64,000 bases of DNA from Terebella lapidaria (lineage: Eukaryota > Annelida > Polychaeta > Terebellida > Terebellidae), in the NCBI GenBank assembly GCA_949152475.1, contig OX424570.1:20022694-20086693 (forward strand), read 5' to 3'. A program made the translations under genes and the position numbers. Positions 33,807 through 45,347 of this stretch are shown here, in pieces. The notes beneath the pieces are model-generated. The model had not been told where the DNA came from and did no database searches. It saw nothing but the letters and a program-made list of their open reading frames with translations. The first letter of the stretch is position 1, and the number at the start of each line of letters is the position of its first letter.

Positions 33807-36421
33807 GGTCATTTTTCCACAGGGAACCCCATCAGTGTATAACACTGTTCTCCCTGGGGTCCCTGACATACATGAACATATACATAGTTGGAAATATATA
33901 AAACGACATATAAAAGTAATGTAAAAATGAGACAAAAACGAGTTTACACGACATAGAATATAAACATAACATAATAGTACAAATAAATGTAATACTGAAG
34001 ATGTAGAATGACTTATGTTAGATAACGAAGGACAACAAGTAAAACTAAACCACAATAATGATAAAGATAATACAGGACAATACGTAAAACTAAATCATAA
34101 TAATGATAAAGATAATACAGTACAATAAACCATAATAGTGTTAAGGTAACAAGATAATAATGTTTATAAAAAGTGACGTTTAATACTTGACTTAAAATTA
34201 CACAGAGAATTTGCCTCCCTGATGGAGGCAGGAAGACTGTTAAAGTCGGTAGTACGTTGGTGTTTAAAAGTTCTCTGACCAAAAGAGGTTCGACTGCGTT
34301 TGACATAGATCTGGTTGCCTACAGATGCCCTAGTTCTGTGATGGTGTTCCTGACTAGACAATTTAAAACTACCTTGTAAATAACTGGGAACATTACCATC
34401 AAGACATTTACGTACCATGACACACCTGTTATATCTCCACCGGTTATTAAGTGGTGCCCACCTTAACTTATCATACACCTCAGTGGTAGGGGTTTGACAA
34501 GGAACACCCAACAACAGCCTGCCAGCACGTTTCTGTAGTTTTTCCAGCACATCTAGATATTTGGCATTTGTAGTGGACCAGACATTAGAACAGTAGTTAA
34601 GGTGGGGGAGTACCATAGCATTGAACAACGTTTTGCCATGAGTTATTGACAAATACTTTGATATCCTTCCAATAGCACCTATACACGATGAAACTTTGGA
34701 AGCCACCTTGCTGACATGCGTCGAGTATTTTAGGCTGTCATCTAACCAGACACCTAGGTATTTGAAATTTGACACTTGTTCTAATTGTACATTATCGACC
34801 GAGATGTTAAGGTCATCACACTTACTCAGTTTGGGTTTGCTGCCAAATAACCTACACTTTGTTTTTTTTGGTGTTTAGGGTTAGTTTGTTCCTGTCAAGC
34901 CAGGATTTCACACTGTTTAATTCAATCTGAAGAACGCTTTGAATGACATTTTTGTCTTTATGGCTGTACAATAGAGCCGTGTCATCTGCGTACAGAAAAA
35001 CTTTACACTTGGTAGAGATATTTGGAAGGTCATTTACAAATAACGAGAACAGTAAGGGGCCTAAAATTGAGCCTTGAGGTACCCCGTAACTGATACCCAT
35101 TTTGTCTGAGGTTACATTGTTAAGATACAGTTTGGGATCTATTAGATAGATAACACTGAAACCATTTATGTTCAACACCAGAGACACCATATGCATTAAG
35201 CTTGTCAAGCAGCTTCCCATGATCAACTGTATCAAATGCCTTCTTGAGGTCAAGGAAAATGGCACCTGTCATCTTTCCGGACTCCATCTCCGAAAGTAGG
35301 AGGTCAGACATGTAAGTTAAGGCTGTATCCGTGGAGTACCCTGGTCTGAATCCAGACTGCCATTCGCTCAACAGGTTGTTGTGATGTAGGAATTGATACA
35401 GCTGATCATGGGCCGCCCTCTCGGCAATCTTACTTAGTACAGGTAACACAGAAATAGGCCGGTAATTGTTAATATCATCGACTTTACCATCTTTGTGTAA
35501 TGGAACAACTCTAGCAACTTTCCATTCATCTGGGAATTTACCTTGTTGTAGTGACATGTTAATGATATGTGCAATGGAATCAGCAATAAGATCAACAGCC
35601 ACCTTTAAAAGTCTTGTACTAATTTTGTCCACACCAGTGGCTTTGGCAATGCCAAGTTTACGGATATTGTTGGATACAAACTCAGTTGATACCGGCTGGA
35701 ACTTGAAAGCAGGAACATTACCACATACCACATCATTGTACATATCAGGATACACCACATCCCTAAACTTACTTGCAAGAGTGCTACCAACTTGTGTAAA
35801 AAACGAGTTAAAACAGTTTGCTATAAACATGTTATCAGTATTCAAATTATCATCTACACATAGACTTTGTACAACCTGTTCTGATTTTTTGGAACCAATC
35901 ATTTCGTGAAAAACCTTCCAGAGTTTGGAGCCATTATTTTGATTGTCACTGATTTTAGTTTCGAAGTATTGTTTTTTGAGAGTCTCTCTGGTGTTGTTCA
36001 CTTGGTTTCGCAGTTTTCTGTAATTGCACCACAAGTTAGCATCGTTGGTTTTCTCAGCTTTGCGTTTCGCGTAGTCCCTCTCATATGTCAGTGAGATGAA
36101 CTCGTCTGTGACCCAGGGCGTGTGTTCACCGCGGACTGTCATGGTTCTGTAGGGAGCGTGCGTGTCACATACGGCGAGGAACATGATTTTCCACCGGGCC
36201 CACATGGTGTCAACACAGTTGATGTCCTTCACACTGTCCCAGGGCTGCATGGAAATGTCATGAGTGAAGCTACGCTCATCAAAACATTTGTAATTGCGCG
36301 TTGTCACTTGTCTTGGTTTGGTTCTGGGTTTGACGGCTTTTCGAACGCACCACACCATTTTGTGATCAATGAGACCAGTTGACGTGACATCACAACGAGT
36401 AAAGTTCATGTGTTCGTTCAT
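33768..36421 (-). pseudogene. 5'-truncated LINE (jockey/CR1-like) reverse transcriptase
   Basis: It starts at the end of an endonuclease (GLIDHKMVWCV) and runs through RT motifs (YRPISVLPVLSKIAERAAHD, GAIFLDLKKAFDTVDHGKLL, GVPQGSILGPLLFSLFVND, FLYADDTALLYS). It ends with a C-terminal LQKRAGRLLLGV and NSLPASIREANSLCNFKSS region. Frame breaks occur near 35120 and at an A-run near 34866. In sense the tail is (AAAT)n at 33768-33806. No RNase H is seen. A TGTTC duplication at both ends fits target-primed insertion. Confidence 0.8.
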
Positions 36422-36663
36422 GTGCAGTCAAGCACCCAGCGGCGGAATACATGGCTGTGGCCCTCCCATGTTAAATATCCATAAGAAAACAGAGAAATCG
36501 ACTTTGTTAAAAAAATATTGTTCACCAATTAATTCAGCTTGCAAAATCAGTTTGGTTTTGATCCCGTTCTCTCTTTAAATTGCATTAGAAAACACAACGT
36601 GTCTCATTCTTTTCGGTATAGTCCAATATGTTGGCGAATATACTAAATGAACGGACATTAGGC

Positions 36664-37648
36664 CTACATGATATGCTTCATTGTGCAACGTATAAACTTG
36701 TCTGCATAATTCTTGATAAGTTTGTCAATCCCAAGTACAGACTGTAGCTATATGTACGACAACCAATACAATCGCTCATTTTAGAACTGTTTCAACCAGT
36801 CTACTTAGCCGACGTTGCTCCCTCTTGAACTTGTTTATATAGGGGTTAACAGTTCCTGTTAACAATTAGACTAGGAATACACAGACATTAGTCACAGCAG
36901 ACTGTGACTAATGTCTTGTATTTCCAGTCTAATAACTCAACTTTGGTGCTGTCTTTCATTCTCCTGGGGTTTTTTTGTCTTTCTTGACGACTTTTCTCAT
37001 CGACTATTATGGTAGCATTCGTGGAATTCGAAGATGTATATTTGGTGCAGTTTTCATTTGAATTTGACATTGAATACAGGGTAGAAATTTTAAATTACTT
37101 GCCATTTTCAATTGTTGATACATTCTAGACCCTAATTTTCACATTTACACTGTACATGGACGCTCATAATTTTTCATTAATGGATCAAAGACTGAATCAA
37201 TGTATGATGTACTATGTACCTCATTTTTCCATACATGGCAGAATTGGTCTAAAAGCTGGGTAGGTTTAATCAACACAGATAAAACGAAATCCCAGCTGAA
37301 TATATTCTGATCAGACAGATCTCCAATAATTAAATTTTGTTAAATTGTACAGATTCAATTGAAGTGGTCAAGATTCATTACTGCTAATTAGTCAATTTAT
37401 ATCATTGTTACTGTCAATATAATCACAAAGATTCAGTGATGAAGAACGAATTCTTCACTAGTTGTGTTCTCCTTAACTTGAGTTAGCCGATGAATAGTTG
37501 TTCAATTTTTTAATCAAAATTAATGTGTATGAAATCCATGTTTCAGTAGTTCTTATCAATTATCATTGCCACCCATGTACTAGGCAAGTTCAGGTGAAGT
37601 GGTTACTAAGAATGTGTTTCGTTCATTCTTTTGAAGAATGATATAATC
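36664..37648. other. No gene recognised; one strong hairpin
   Basis: AT-rich sequence without coding evidence. The only structure noted is the 36867-36932 hairpin. Confidence 0.4.
36867..36932. repeat. Extended perfect-core hairpin
   Basis: AGACATTAGTCACAG at 36883-36897 and its exact complement at 36902-36916 flank a 4-nt loop. The stem continues outward with TTAGACT and GGAATAC-like arms, about 31 bp in all with few mismatches. Confidence 0.75.
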
Positions 37649-37772
37649 GGCCTAAGTATCATAACTGCGCCTTCCTCTGTGTTTAATAAGGATTTAAAAG
37701 GTGACAGACGGATGAAATGGCATTCATTTAGTGGACGAGTAGTATTAAGGCGCAGCGTATGATACTTGGGCC
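37649..37772. mobile_element. Palindromic mini-element, copy 3
   Basis: GGCCTAAGTATCATAACTGC at the left and GATACTTGGGCC at the right, in opposite orientation to copy 1. Confidence 0.7.
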
Positions 37773-37800
37773 ATAACATCAAACGAGTTAAAATGTTGAT

Positions 37801-37827
37801 GGCCCAAGTATCATACGCTGCGCCTTA
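37801..37827. mobile_element. Palindromic mini-element, truncated copy 4
   Basis: Only the end GGCCCAAGTATCATACGCTG plus CGCCTTA is left, fused to the TGACCTTGACC-rich repeat that follows. Confidence 0.6.
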
Positions 37828-39960
37828 GGTGTATGACCGATAGCCTTTACAAGCGCCTGAGGTCGAAATTGACCTCAAAAATGACATTGACCTTGACCTT
37901 TTGTACAAATATTGAGTAGTAGCTCGTTTGAAAGGTCTTTGAGAGTACTTTCCAAATATGTTGTCATTTTTGGGATCGGAAAAATGACGTCAAATGTGAT
38001 TTCAGACTAACATTTAGGCATTTTGAGTGTCAGATGTGCAAAATTATAACATTTACTGCAGATCTAGCACATGCAAACGATATGGAGTCGTCCTGTGATG
38101 GTTCCTATCAATTTTTAGCTCAATCCATATATCCGTTTTGACGTAATTGACGTTTCTATGGCAACTAAATCGGCCCATTATGAGCAAAATTGCATGTTTC
38201 AAGATGTCCATGCTGACAAAAGCGTCAATAATGTGCGTGAAAATCTAATGATGAACCTGTTTGTAGCCAAGGATGAGTTCTTTTGTTCCCCGAAATTTCA
38301 AGGTCAAAGGTCGAAAGTCAAGGTCAATATTGACCTGCAAGTGATAACCATGTAGGGCACTATATCTCAGGAAGTAAGCAAGATAGAGACACGAAAGTAA
38401 ATCCACAGTATTGCACTCACTTAGCCCAACAACTTTTGCATACACCTAAGGCGTATGACCGATAACCTTTGCAAGCACCTGAGGTCGAAGTTGACCTCAA
38501 AAATGACCATGACCTTGGCCTTTTGCAAAAATATCGAGTAGTAGTTCATTTGAAAGGTCTTTGAGAATATTTTCCAAATCTGTGTCATATTCGGAATCGG
38601 ACGTCAATTGACGTCATAATGACGTCAAACGTGATTTCAGACTGACATTTAGGCCTTTTGAGTGTCAGATGTGCGAAGTTATAACATTTACTGCAGATCT
38701 AACAGATGCAAACGATGTGGATTCTTTCTATGATGGTCTCTATCAATTTTTAGCTTAATCGATATATCCGTTTTGACGTAATTGGCGTTTTTGTGGCAAC
38801 AAATCGGTGAAATTTCAAAGGGAACTCATTATTTGAAGATATTATGATTTTGTACGGTGATAATATAACATATATAAACAGACTTTTATCATGAATATTC
38901 AAAACTTCACTCACAGTATGTTCGCAGCATAGAATTTATGACAAATGATGAAAGTCAAGGTCATGCAGAATGTCTAAAACACATAAATGGCCATAACTCC
39001 GGTTCTAATTGTCGCAGAGACTTCAAATCAAGTGCATATTGTAGATAAACTCGTGTTCTATCTTCTGTGACCTTGACCTTGATATTTCACCTTGACTTCG
39101 AGAAGTTCGCCTAAGGTGAAATTCAAGGTTAAGTACGAAGGTCAGCGCACCACATTGAGTAGTATATCGTTGGAAAGGCCTTGAGCCTCTGATTCCAATG
39201 ATATTTTTTTTGGCGCTATAACGTACACCGACGTCACAGTGATGTCATAAACGTCAAATTCCCGAAGTTTCAAAAGGTCATAACATCGTCAATACTGTAT
39301 AGAAACACTTGAAACTTGATATGCATATTACCAGTCTTGATGTCTACGAATTGAAGTACAAAAGTCAAAGGTCAAAGGCACCAAAATCCCGGAAAAACAC
39401 GCTTTCGGTAATAACATCTGCTCAGGCTCATGAAACTTGAACCATATCATTCAGAAGAGGTATCGTGATCAGACATATATGTCATTTCCATGATTGAACT
39501 TGAACTTGGTCGAAAAAATTAGGTCACATGAGCAAAACTTCAAGGTCAAATTTTCAAACTGACTAAAACCTATCAAGTAGTATATCAAATAGAAGGTCTT
39601 GATCCTCGGATACTTACTATTCCATTAGTCTTCAGATGTGATGTTTATTGACGTCATAGTGACGTCATAAATGTCAATTTTTCACAATTTAAAAAGGCCA
39701 TAGTGTCCACGATTCTCGTTCAATTCTGATGAAATCATGCAAGTATAATCTATAGCTCCATGCACAGGCAATGCACAATTTTCGTGACCCGAGGTGAAAG
39801 GTCACGGTCAAAATCAAGAGAAAGGTCAAAATAACATAAATGACCATAACTTGGGAACTAATTGTCGTAGAGCGTTCAAACCAGAACCATGTTGTAGCAT
39901 ATCAAAAGGCCGTTCTTAGGTGACCTTGAATGTGACCTTTGACCTTCAGAATTCCGGCAA
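37826..39960. repeat. TGACCTTGACC-rich degenerate tandem repeat
   Basis: A roughly 620-bp unit starting (A/T)AGG(T/C)GTATGACCGATA occurs at about 37826 and 38447, followed by more diverged copies. Each contains several AGGTCA half sites and GACGTCA motifs. Scattered short open frames here are not conserved between copies. Confidence 0.65.
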
Positions 39961-40253
39961 GTGCGTCGCCTATGGCGTCTCGTTTTTTTATTGCACAACG
40001 AACATTTTTAGATTTCTGGCTGACATTCTTGATAGGGTCCCCAAGCCACTATAGCTCATGACTGTTGACCATGACCATGATAGCTCATGACCGGGTCATA
40101 GCAAAAAATACACCGTCCGAAAAAAAATTGCTGATGTATGTGGTTAAGGTATATATCAACGGAAGGCACTGAAGTCTGTGAAACGAAAGAGCCGAGTATA
40201 TTCTTTCAGGTATTACAAATTCTGTCAATGGATGATGTTGCTATGGGTAGAGA

Positions 40254-40378
40254 GGCCCAAGTATCATACACTGCGCCTTCCTCTATATTCAATAAGGATT
40301 AAAAAGGTGCAAGACGGATTAAATGGTATGTTTTAAGTGGACGAGTAGTATTAAGGAGCAGTGTACGGTACTTGGGCC
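40254..40378. mobile_element. Palindromic mini-element, copy 5
   Basis: GGCCCAAGTATCATACACTG to GTACGGTACTTGGGCC. The flanks resemble those of copies 1 and 2, so the whole block 33010-33560 and 39985-40565 is duplicated. Confidence 0.7.
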
Positions 40379-40395
40379 GGTAGAGAGCTCTTTCC

Positions 40396-40520
40396 GGCCC
40401 AAGTACCGTACACTGCTCCTTAATACTACTCGTCCACTGAAAACATACCATTTAATCCGTCTCGCACCTTTTTAATCCTCATTGAATATAGAGCAAGGCG
40501 CAGGATATGATACTTGGGCC
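40396..40520. mobile_element. Palindromic mini-element, copy 6
   Basis: GGCCCAAGTACCGTACACTG to GATACTTGGGCC; equivalent to copy 2. Confidence 0.7.
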
Positions 40521-40522
40521 CC

Positions 40523-40564
40523 TAATTGAATATAGAGGAAGGCGCAGCATATGATACTTGGGCC
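40523..40564. mobile_element. Palindromic mini-element, truncated copy 7
   Basis: Only the AATATAGAGGAAGGCGCAGC half and the terminal GATACTTGGGCC remain. Confidence 0.6.
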
Positions 40565-40897
40565 CTCTTTCCTATGGGTCGTGAGTCTGGTCAGACCTGT
40601 GGAAATGACCAATCACGACAAACCTCATTTATTACATGTAACGGCTGTTTGTTCATGTGCAGTCAACCACCCAGTGGCCCAAAACATGGCTATGGCGCTC
40701 CCATGTTATATCTCCATAAGGAAATAGAGAAATCCACTTCGTTTACACAATATGGTTCACCAATTAATTCAGCCTGGAAAATCAGTTTGGTTTTGATCCC
40801 GTTCTCACTTTAAATTTCATTGGATAGTACACCGTGTCTCATTCTTTTCGGTATAGTCCAATATGTTGGCGAATATACTAAATGAACGGACATTAGC
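40565..40897. repeat. Right half of the inverted-repeat element, intact insertion site
   Basis: Homologous to 33690-33767 plus 36408-36663 but without the LINE, ending TAAATGAACGGACATTAG. Confidence 0.65.
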
Positions 40898-41310
40898 CTG
40901 AGTATTTATCGCTAATACGGCCCGACGCACGCAGCGCCGTATTTGGAATAGGCCTAAATGCCAGGACGTGGGCCTTATTCGACACTAATGTATAATTGAT
41001 CTTTCGACGGTGTATGCTTTGAGTGTATGCTTTGATTTGAGGGAATTACTATTGTTCTGCAATATTTGTCCGAGGTGTACGCTCCACAGCAAAGGTGTTC
41101 AACCATGACAGTCATAAGGTCAATTCCCCCAACAATATTGCTCTAAGCATTTAATGACAGTCCGGTCTGTACATAATCATACAACTACACGTGGTCACGC
41201 GTGAATGAATTCAGCGCCTCACATGTGAACGAGTACATACATAAGCCAATAGGTCAGGTCATATATCATAATATCGACAGCATTTACACATTTGGTATCC
41301 TGGCTACGAG

Positions 41311-42973
41311 CACTGGCGGATTCAGTGCACCCGGCGCGCACCCCCCCCCCCCCCCCCCCTATTGGGCCGTGAAAAAAAGAGAAAAAGAAAAGAAAAAAGA
41401 GAGAGCAAGAAGAAAAGAAAAAAGAGAGAGCAAAAAGCTATAGAAAATGTGGGTATGCACCTATGTAACGAAATATGAGTGTAATTTTCCTCGTTTGATA
41501 TTTTTTACCATGCGGGGGGGGGGGGGGGTATTGGCAGGGGGGGGTATTGGCAGGGGGGGGGGTAAAGTGATATTGGCAGTAAGTTATGGATTTTCCCATA
41601 CCCTTCTGAAGAAAACAAAGCAGAACGAAGAAAACATAGCAGTTATAAATCTGTACCTGTATGTCCAAACAGATGCCCATTTCTACTTGATTTCGTTGCG
41701 AGTTTCTGATGGAGATATTTTGAGTTTGTTTACATTACCGCCATTCTCGGTGCTTTGTACCCCTTGATGCAGTGCGATTCCAGCTTACTCGTGTATGTTC
41801 GAGTCAATCGAGCGTGAAATAGGTCAAGTCAGAGGTAACTCTGAGTGGCGCACAAAACAAAAGAAAAGCGGCTGCTAGTACTGTCAAATGCTTGATTTAT
41901 CCATTTTTGACCTATTTTTCTGAGACCACAGGCATATATGTAATTGATTTGGAAAAAATAGTTTTCCTGTCAATATCACTTTAATCATGAGTTCTTCAAG
42001 TTATATGACATATGATATGTAAAGTGACAATGAGTAGTTTTGGGATGAATAAATTTAAATACCAGCAATATTAACATGCATGTGTGGAATGAAAAATACT
42101 CAATCAAAGCCAGAGAGAGCTCAGAATCAACCACAGAACCTTGAGCGGGCCCCAGACCCCACGCCGTGTAAGCTACCACCTATCCACCTCACTTCGCTCG
42201 GTCGCTTGACTCCTCTAACCAGCTTGCCACCCCCCCCCCCCCCCCCCACCCACCCACCCCTCCAATAATAAATCGAGACCGACACACTTGAATTCATACT
42301 GAAACTGTCATTTAATATACACAGGGGATATTTTTTATTTTATTTATTTGTTACAGACAGTGTTCTTTAAAACTCTGGATATAATTCTGGATGTCGGCAT
42401 AACTTGGAAGATAATTATATCTTCTTCTTTTTTTAAACGATTGACCTTCACCATGTCTGGTGCATAAGAACCTCAGAACAGCCTTAGAATGGTAGGACTA
42501 TTAGACATTCCTTTCTTTGAAAATCTATCCTTCATTTACAACAGAACTAAGCAGACTTCTAAAGTAAAATTCTACTCATTGATTTCACAAGGTACAGTTG
42601 TAAAATACACCTTAGAAACCATCTCAGAGACACTAAATTAAAACAAATATCTCGGGGGCGTACAGCGCCCCCGAACCCCCAGACCGCATAAGGCTTCACT
42701 CGCTAGTCAGTGATGTATCCTCCATTCACAACAAAAACAGACTCCTAAAGTGAAAATCTACTTAGTGATTCCACAAGGTACAGTTGTAAATACACCTTAG
42801 AAACCATCTCAGAGACACTAAATTCCAAAAATTTATCGGGGGGCTTACGGCGCTCCCCAACCCATCAGAGCGCATAAGGCTTCGCTCGCTACGCTCGCTC
42901 ACACTATTCCAAGATTACGTACATTTAAGAAGAGCACCCCCCCCCCTATTCAAAAATCCTGGATCCGCCCCTG
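41311..42973. mobile_element. Non-autonomous DNA element with 5-bp TSD
   Basis: Ends CACTGGCGGATTCAG at 41311 and CAGGGGCGGATCCAGG in reverse at 42973 form short imperfect inverted repeats. ACGAG at 41306-41310 is repeated at 42974-42978. Poly-C and poly-G tracts lie inside (41341-41360, 41515-41562, 42229-42247). No transposase. Confidence 0.65.
42585..42905. repeat. Tandem pair inside the element
   Basis: ACAAGGTACAGTTGTAAA...CACCTTAGAAACCATCTCAG followed by a GGGGGC-rich block occurs twice, at about 42588 and 42773. Confidence 0.65.
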
Positions 42974-43247
42974 ACGAGAGCGGAATGTATTTTGACCACC
43001 ATTACCGTAAAAATTCTTGGTTAAAGCCCTGGCTGTATACTGTCCATGTACATGGCAGATTTGATGTGTTTTGCATACATTCCTCACTGACTGGAAGACA
43101 GATAATTGTGTTCCATTCTCGGATCGGAGATGATGCAAGCCATTCCAATTGAATAATCATGTGGTGGATACGATCATCCAGTTCAATATGTATATCATAT
43201 TTCATATCTCAATATGAACACCACCAACATAGTATGACCTGGTATCT

Positions 43248-43292
43248 ACCATAGACATATAACCCATATATGTCTATTATGTCTATGGTATC
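43248..43292. repeat. Short palindrome
   Basis: TACCATAGACATA and its complement TATGTCTATGGTA flank a short AT-rich centre. Confidence 0.7.
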
Positions 43293-43398
43293 TACATAGT
43301 CCGGCACAGCGTGCAGTCTTCTGTACACTCGCAGTCGTTACAGGTAGGTTCAACATTTTGGGCAATGAGAGGGCCGTATTTAAAATATGGCCCTGGTC

Positions 43399-44483
43399 AC
43401 CCTGCAGCTAGCCGCCGAACGTTATCTGACTCAATTCTATTGTGTTGGAGTCAGGTCATGTTTATGTTAACGTTCTTTTGCACCAAATATAAAGATATAC
43501 GCGAACAAAATATATTTTTCTTCATCATATTGTTGGACTTGTGCATCGACTACATGTGGATTCCATGTCCCGAACACCCTAGAATTGTATGTTTTGCTAT
43601 TAGTCTTAATTTTATAGCCCATTATTGAGAAAAGTGTCATGTAATGTTGACACTTTGCTCATTTCCACGAACATCGTTCACTATTCAATGTATTTTTGCA
43701 CCTAATTTTAGTCATATATCAATATTGCGAAATGTCATATGTAACATTGAATGCACATATTGGACAGTATTTGACAACAGGGTATGAATAGGTGTAATAC
43801 ACGAATAATAATTGTTTTGTTGTTGAAATGACGTTCTGCTACCGTGGTTAACGTTCTATGGATCGAATTATAGTCAGGATTTAATATATGTGAGTGCTGT
43901 TCAGTCTCGTTCGTCCTATACAATGTACCGAACAATGAACCTACAAGTTCAAGGATCTAAACCTCATAAATGTTGCTTCCATATGGCTAGAGGAGGGATC
44001 CATGATTACATTTCAAGCATCAACAGAACGTTAACCCGAGCCTCAGAACGTTATCATGTCACGGATAAAATGACAACACAAAATATCGGACAGATACAAC
44101 AATATATTGTATATAAACTTCAAACTGAACAACCTTTGTACATATATGCTAAATTTATCTAAAAAAGATTTTTCATGCTCCAAATTGAGGGAAGATCACA
44201 TCCACCCCGGACTTTAGTGTTACATCGTCGCAGTACAAGACACTTTTCTTCCAAACTCTTAGTCCCAGTGTAGCAATCTCAATGCATAACTTTTCATAAC
44301 TTCCTCAGACGAATCAAAATCAAATAGATTATAAAAGTGTACTTACTTGGAAATTGCTATTTTTCACCTGTTTACATCATGTGTCGGACTTTTGAAGACA
44401 ACAGAACGTCAACATAAACATGACCTGACCCCCAACACAATAGAACTAGGTCAGATAACGTTCGGCGGCTAGCTATAGGGTGT
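43399..44483. mobile_element. 1.1-kb element with about 75-bp inverted ends
   Basis: Left CACCCTGCAGCTAGCCGCCG and right (in reverse) CACCCTATAGCTAGCCGCCG continue through GAACGTTATCTGACT, AATTCTATTGTGTTGG and TCAGGTCATGTTTATGTT. TGGT lies just outside both ends, a possible 4-bp target duplication. No coding region. Confidence 0.65.
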
Positions 44484-44856
44484 GGTGCGAACATTATGAA
44501 AAGAAATGTGTCAAAGAGATTCTGCGAGGACACCAATTTCTTTTCACGTAATGTAACCAGTCAAGAGTCAAGATGGGGAAACAAAAACGAGATATTCTGA
44601 GTTTGAGATAATACTTTCTCCCATGTGATATTGAAATCTAATCTGCACAACAAATTAAGGAGCAAATACAAGTTCTAATTGGATTCTTGGTATGATGGAG
44701 CACAACTGGAAACGATGATGCTCAGAAGCCCACTTGCACGATGCATTCACTTGCAATGTTCTGAATGCTTTGTCGTGGCACAAAATCGACAAACACGTCT
44801 CATATACTTAAGTATTGGTGAACCAAACATAGAAAGTTCAAAGTTATTACAGGTAC

Positions 44857-45331
44857 CTGTGGCAGGCATGGCGGCAGGCTCGGTACTTGCAACTGCACTG
44901 TGATCGTCAGGCAACAGGGTCGACACAGCATGCGAGACATCTTCGAGATTGAACGTGTCAGTGGGAGCTTGTTTACGAGGGCTTGGTTGAGACGGCGGTA
45001 CTTCTGTGGCTTGGTTTTCTGTACCTGGAGGGGATGCGGTGTCGGAAGGTTGACTTTCAGTACTCGACTTCCGTCGTAGATCAGCAACAGCAGCCTCCAG
45101 GAGTTTTCGTTGGCCTAATGACAATGGGAGTGTGGCAATATCACTGGGGTCGAGCAGAGTTAAAGCCCTATCTGTAGTAAGCTCCTCATTGAAGAGAATT
45201 TCCTCTGTCTTTCTGGTCAATCCTGTTTCTTTGAACCAAGTATCGAACACAAAGAAGTGAGTGTCTGCAGCCGAGCCGTTTGACTGTTCGACCGTTCCCA
45301 CCACATCAGTACGGACCTCTAGTGTCTCCAT
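44857..45331 (-). CDS. SAM-domain exon, possible 5' exon of the cGAS-like/ankyrin gene
   Basis: 158 codons plus one base. The ATG at 45331 has a strong context (A at -3, G at +4), just inside an acceptor-like TTTTGTGTTGTAG (exon start about 45347). Residues about 30-87 fit a SAM domain: FDTWFKETGL, then EEILFNEELTTDRALTLL, DPSDIATLPLSLGQRKLLEA, VADLRR. A Ser/Pro/Thr-rich linker follows. The exon ends ACAG|GTACCT in phase 1. A phase-1 join to the open frame at 30912 or 30915 keeps the nucleotidyltransferase in frame (634 codons to its phase-0 donor). SAM domains oligomerise or bind other SAM domains, so this could cluster the receptor. It could instead belong to another gene whose remaining exons I cannot see. 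Confidence 0.6.
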
Positions 45332-45347
45332 TTTCCCGATGTCGGCT

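Larger units (their letters stand above)
32642..36663. mobile_element. Inverted-repeat element split by a LINE insertion
   Basis: Arms of about 230-250 bp: CTAATGTGCGTTCATTTAG at 32642 onward matches the reverse complement ending at 36663 (CTAATGTCCGTTCATTTAG). Between the arms lie two palindromic elements and a LINE. A related right half without the LINE is at 40565-40897, which shows the uninterrupted insertion site (ACGGCTGTTTGTTCATGTGC). Confidence 0.65.

Noticed and set aside
41201-42268. Proline- or lysine-rich open frames
   Set aside because: They read homopolymer C/G and AGAAA tracts within a transposable element.
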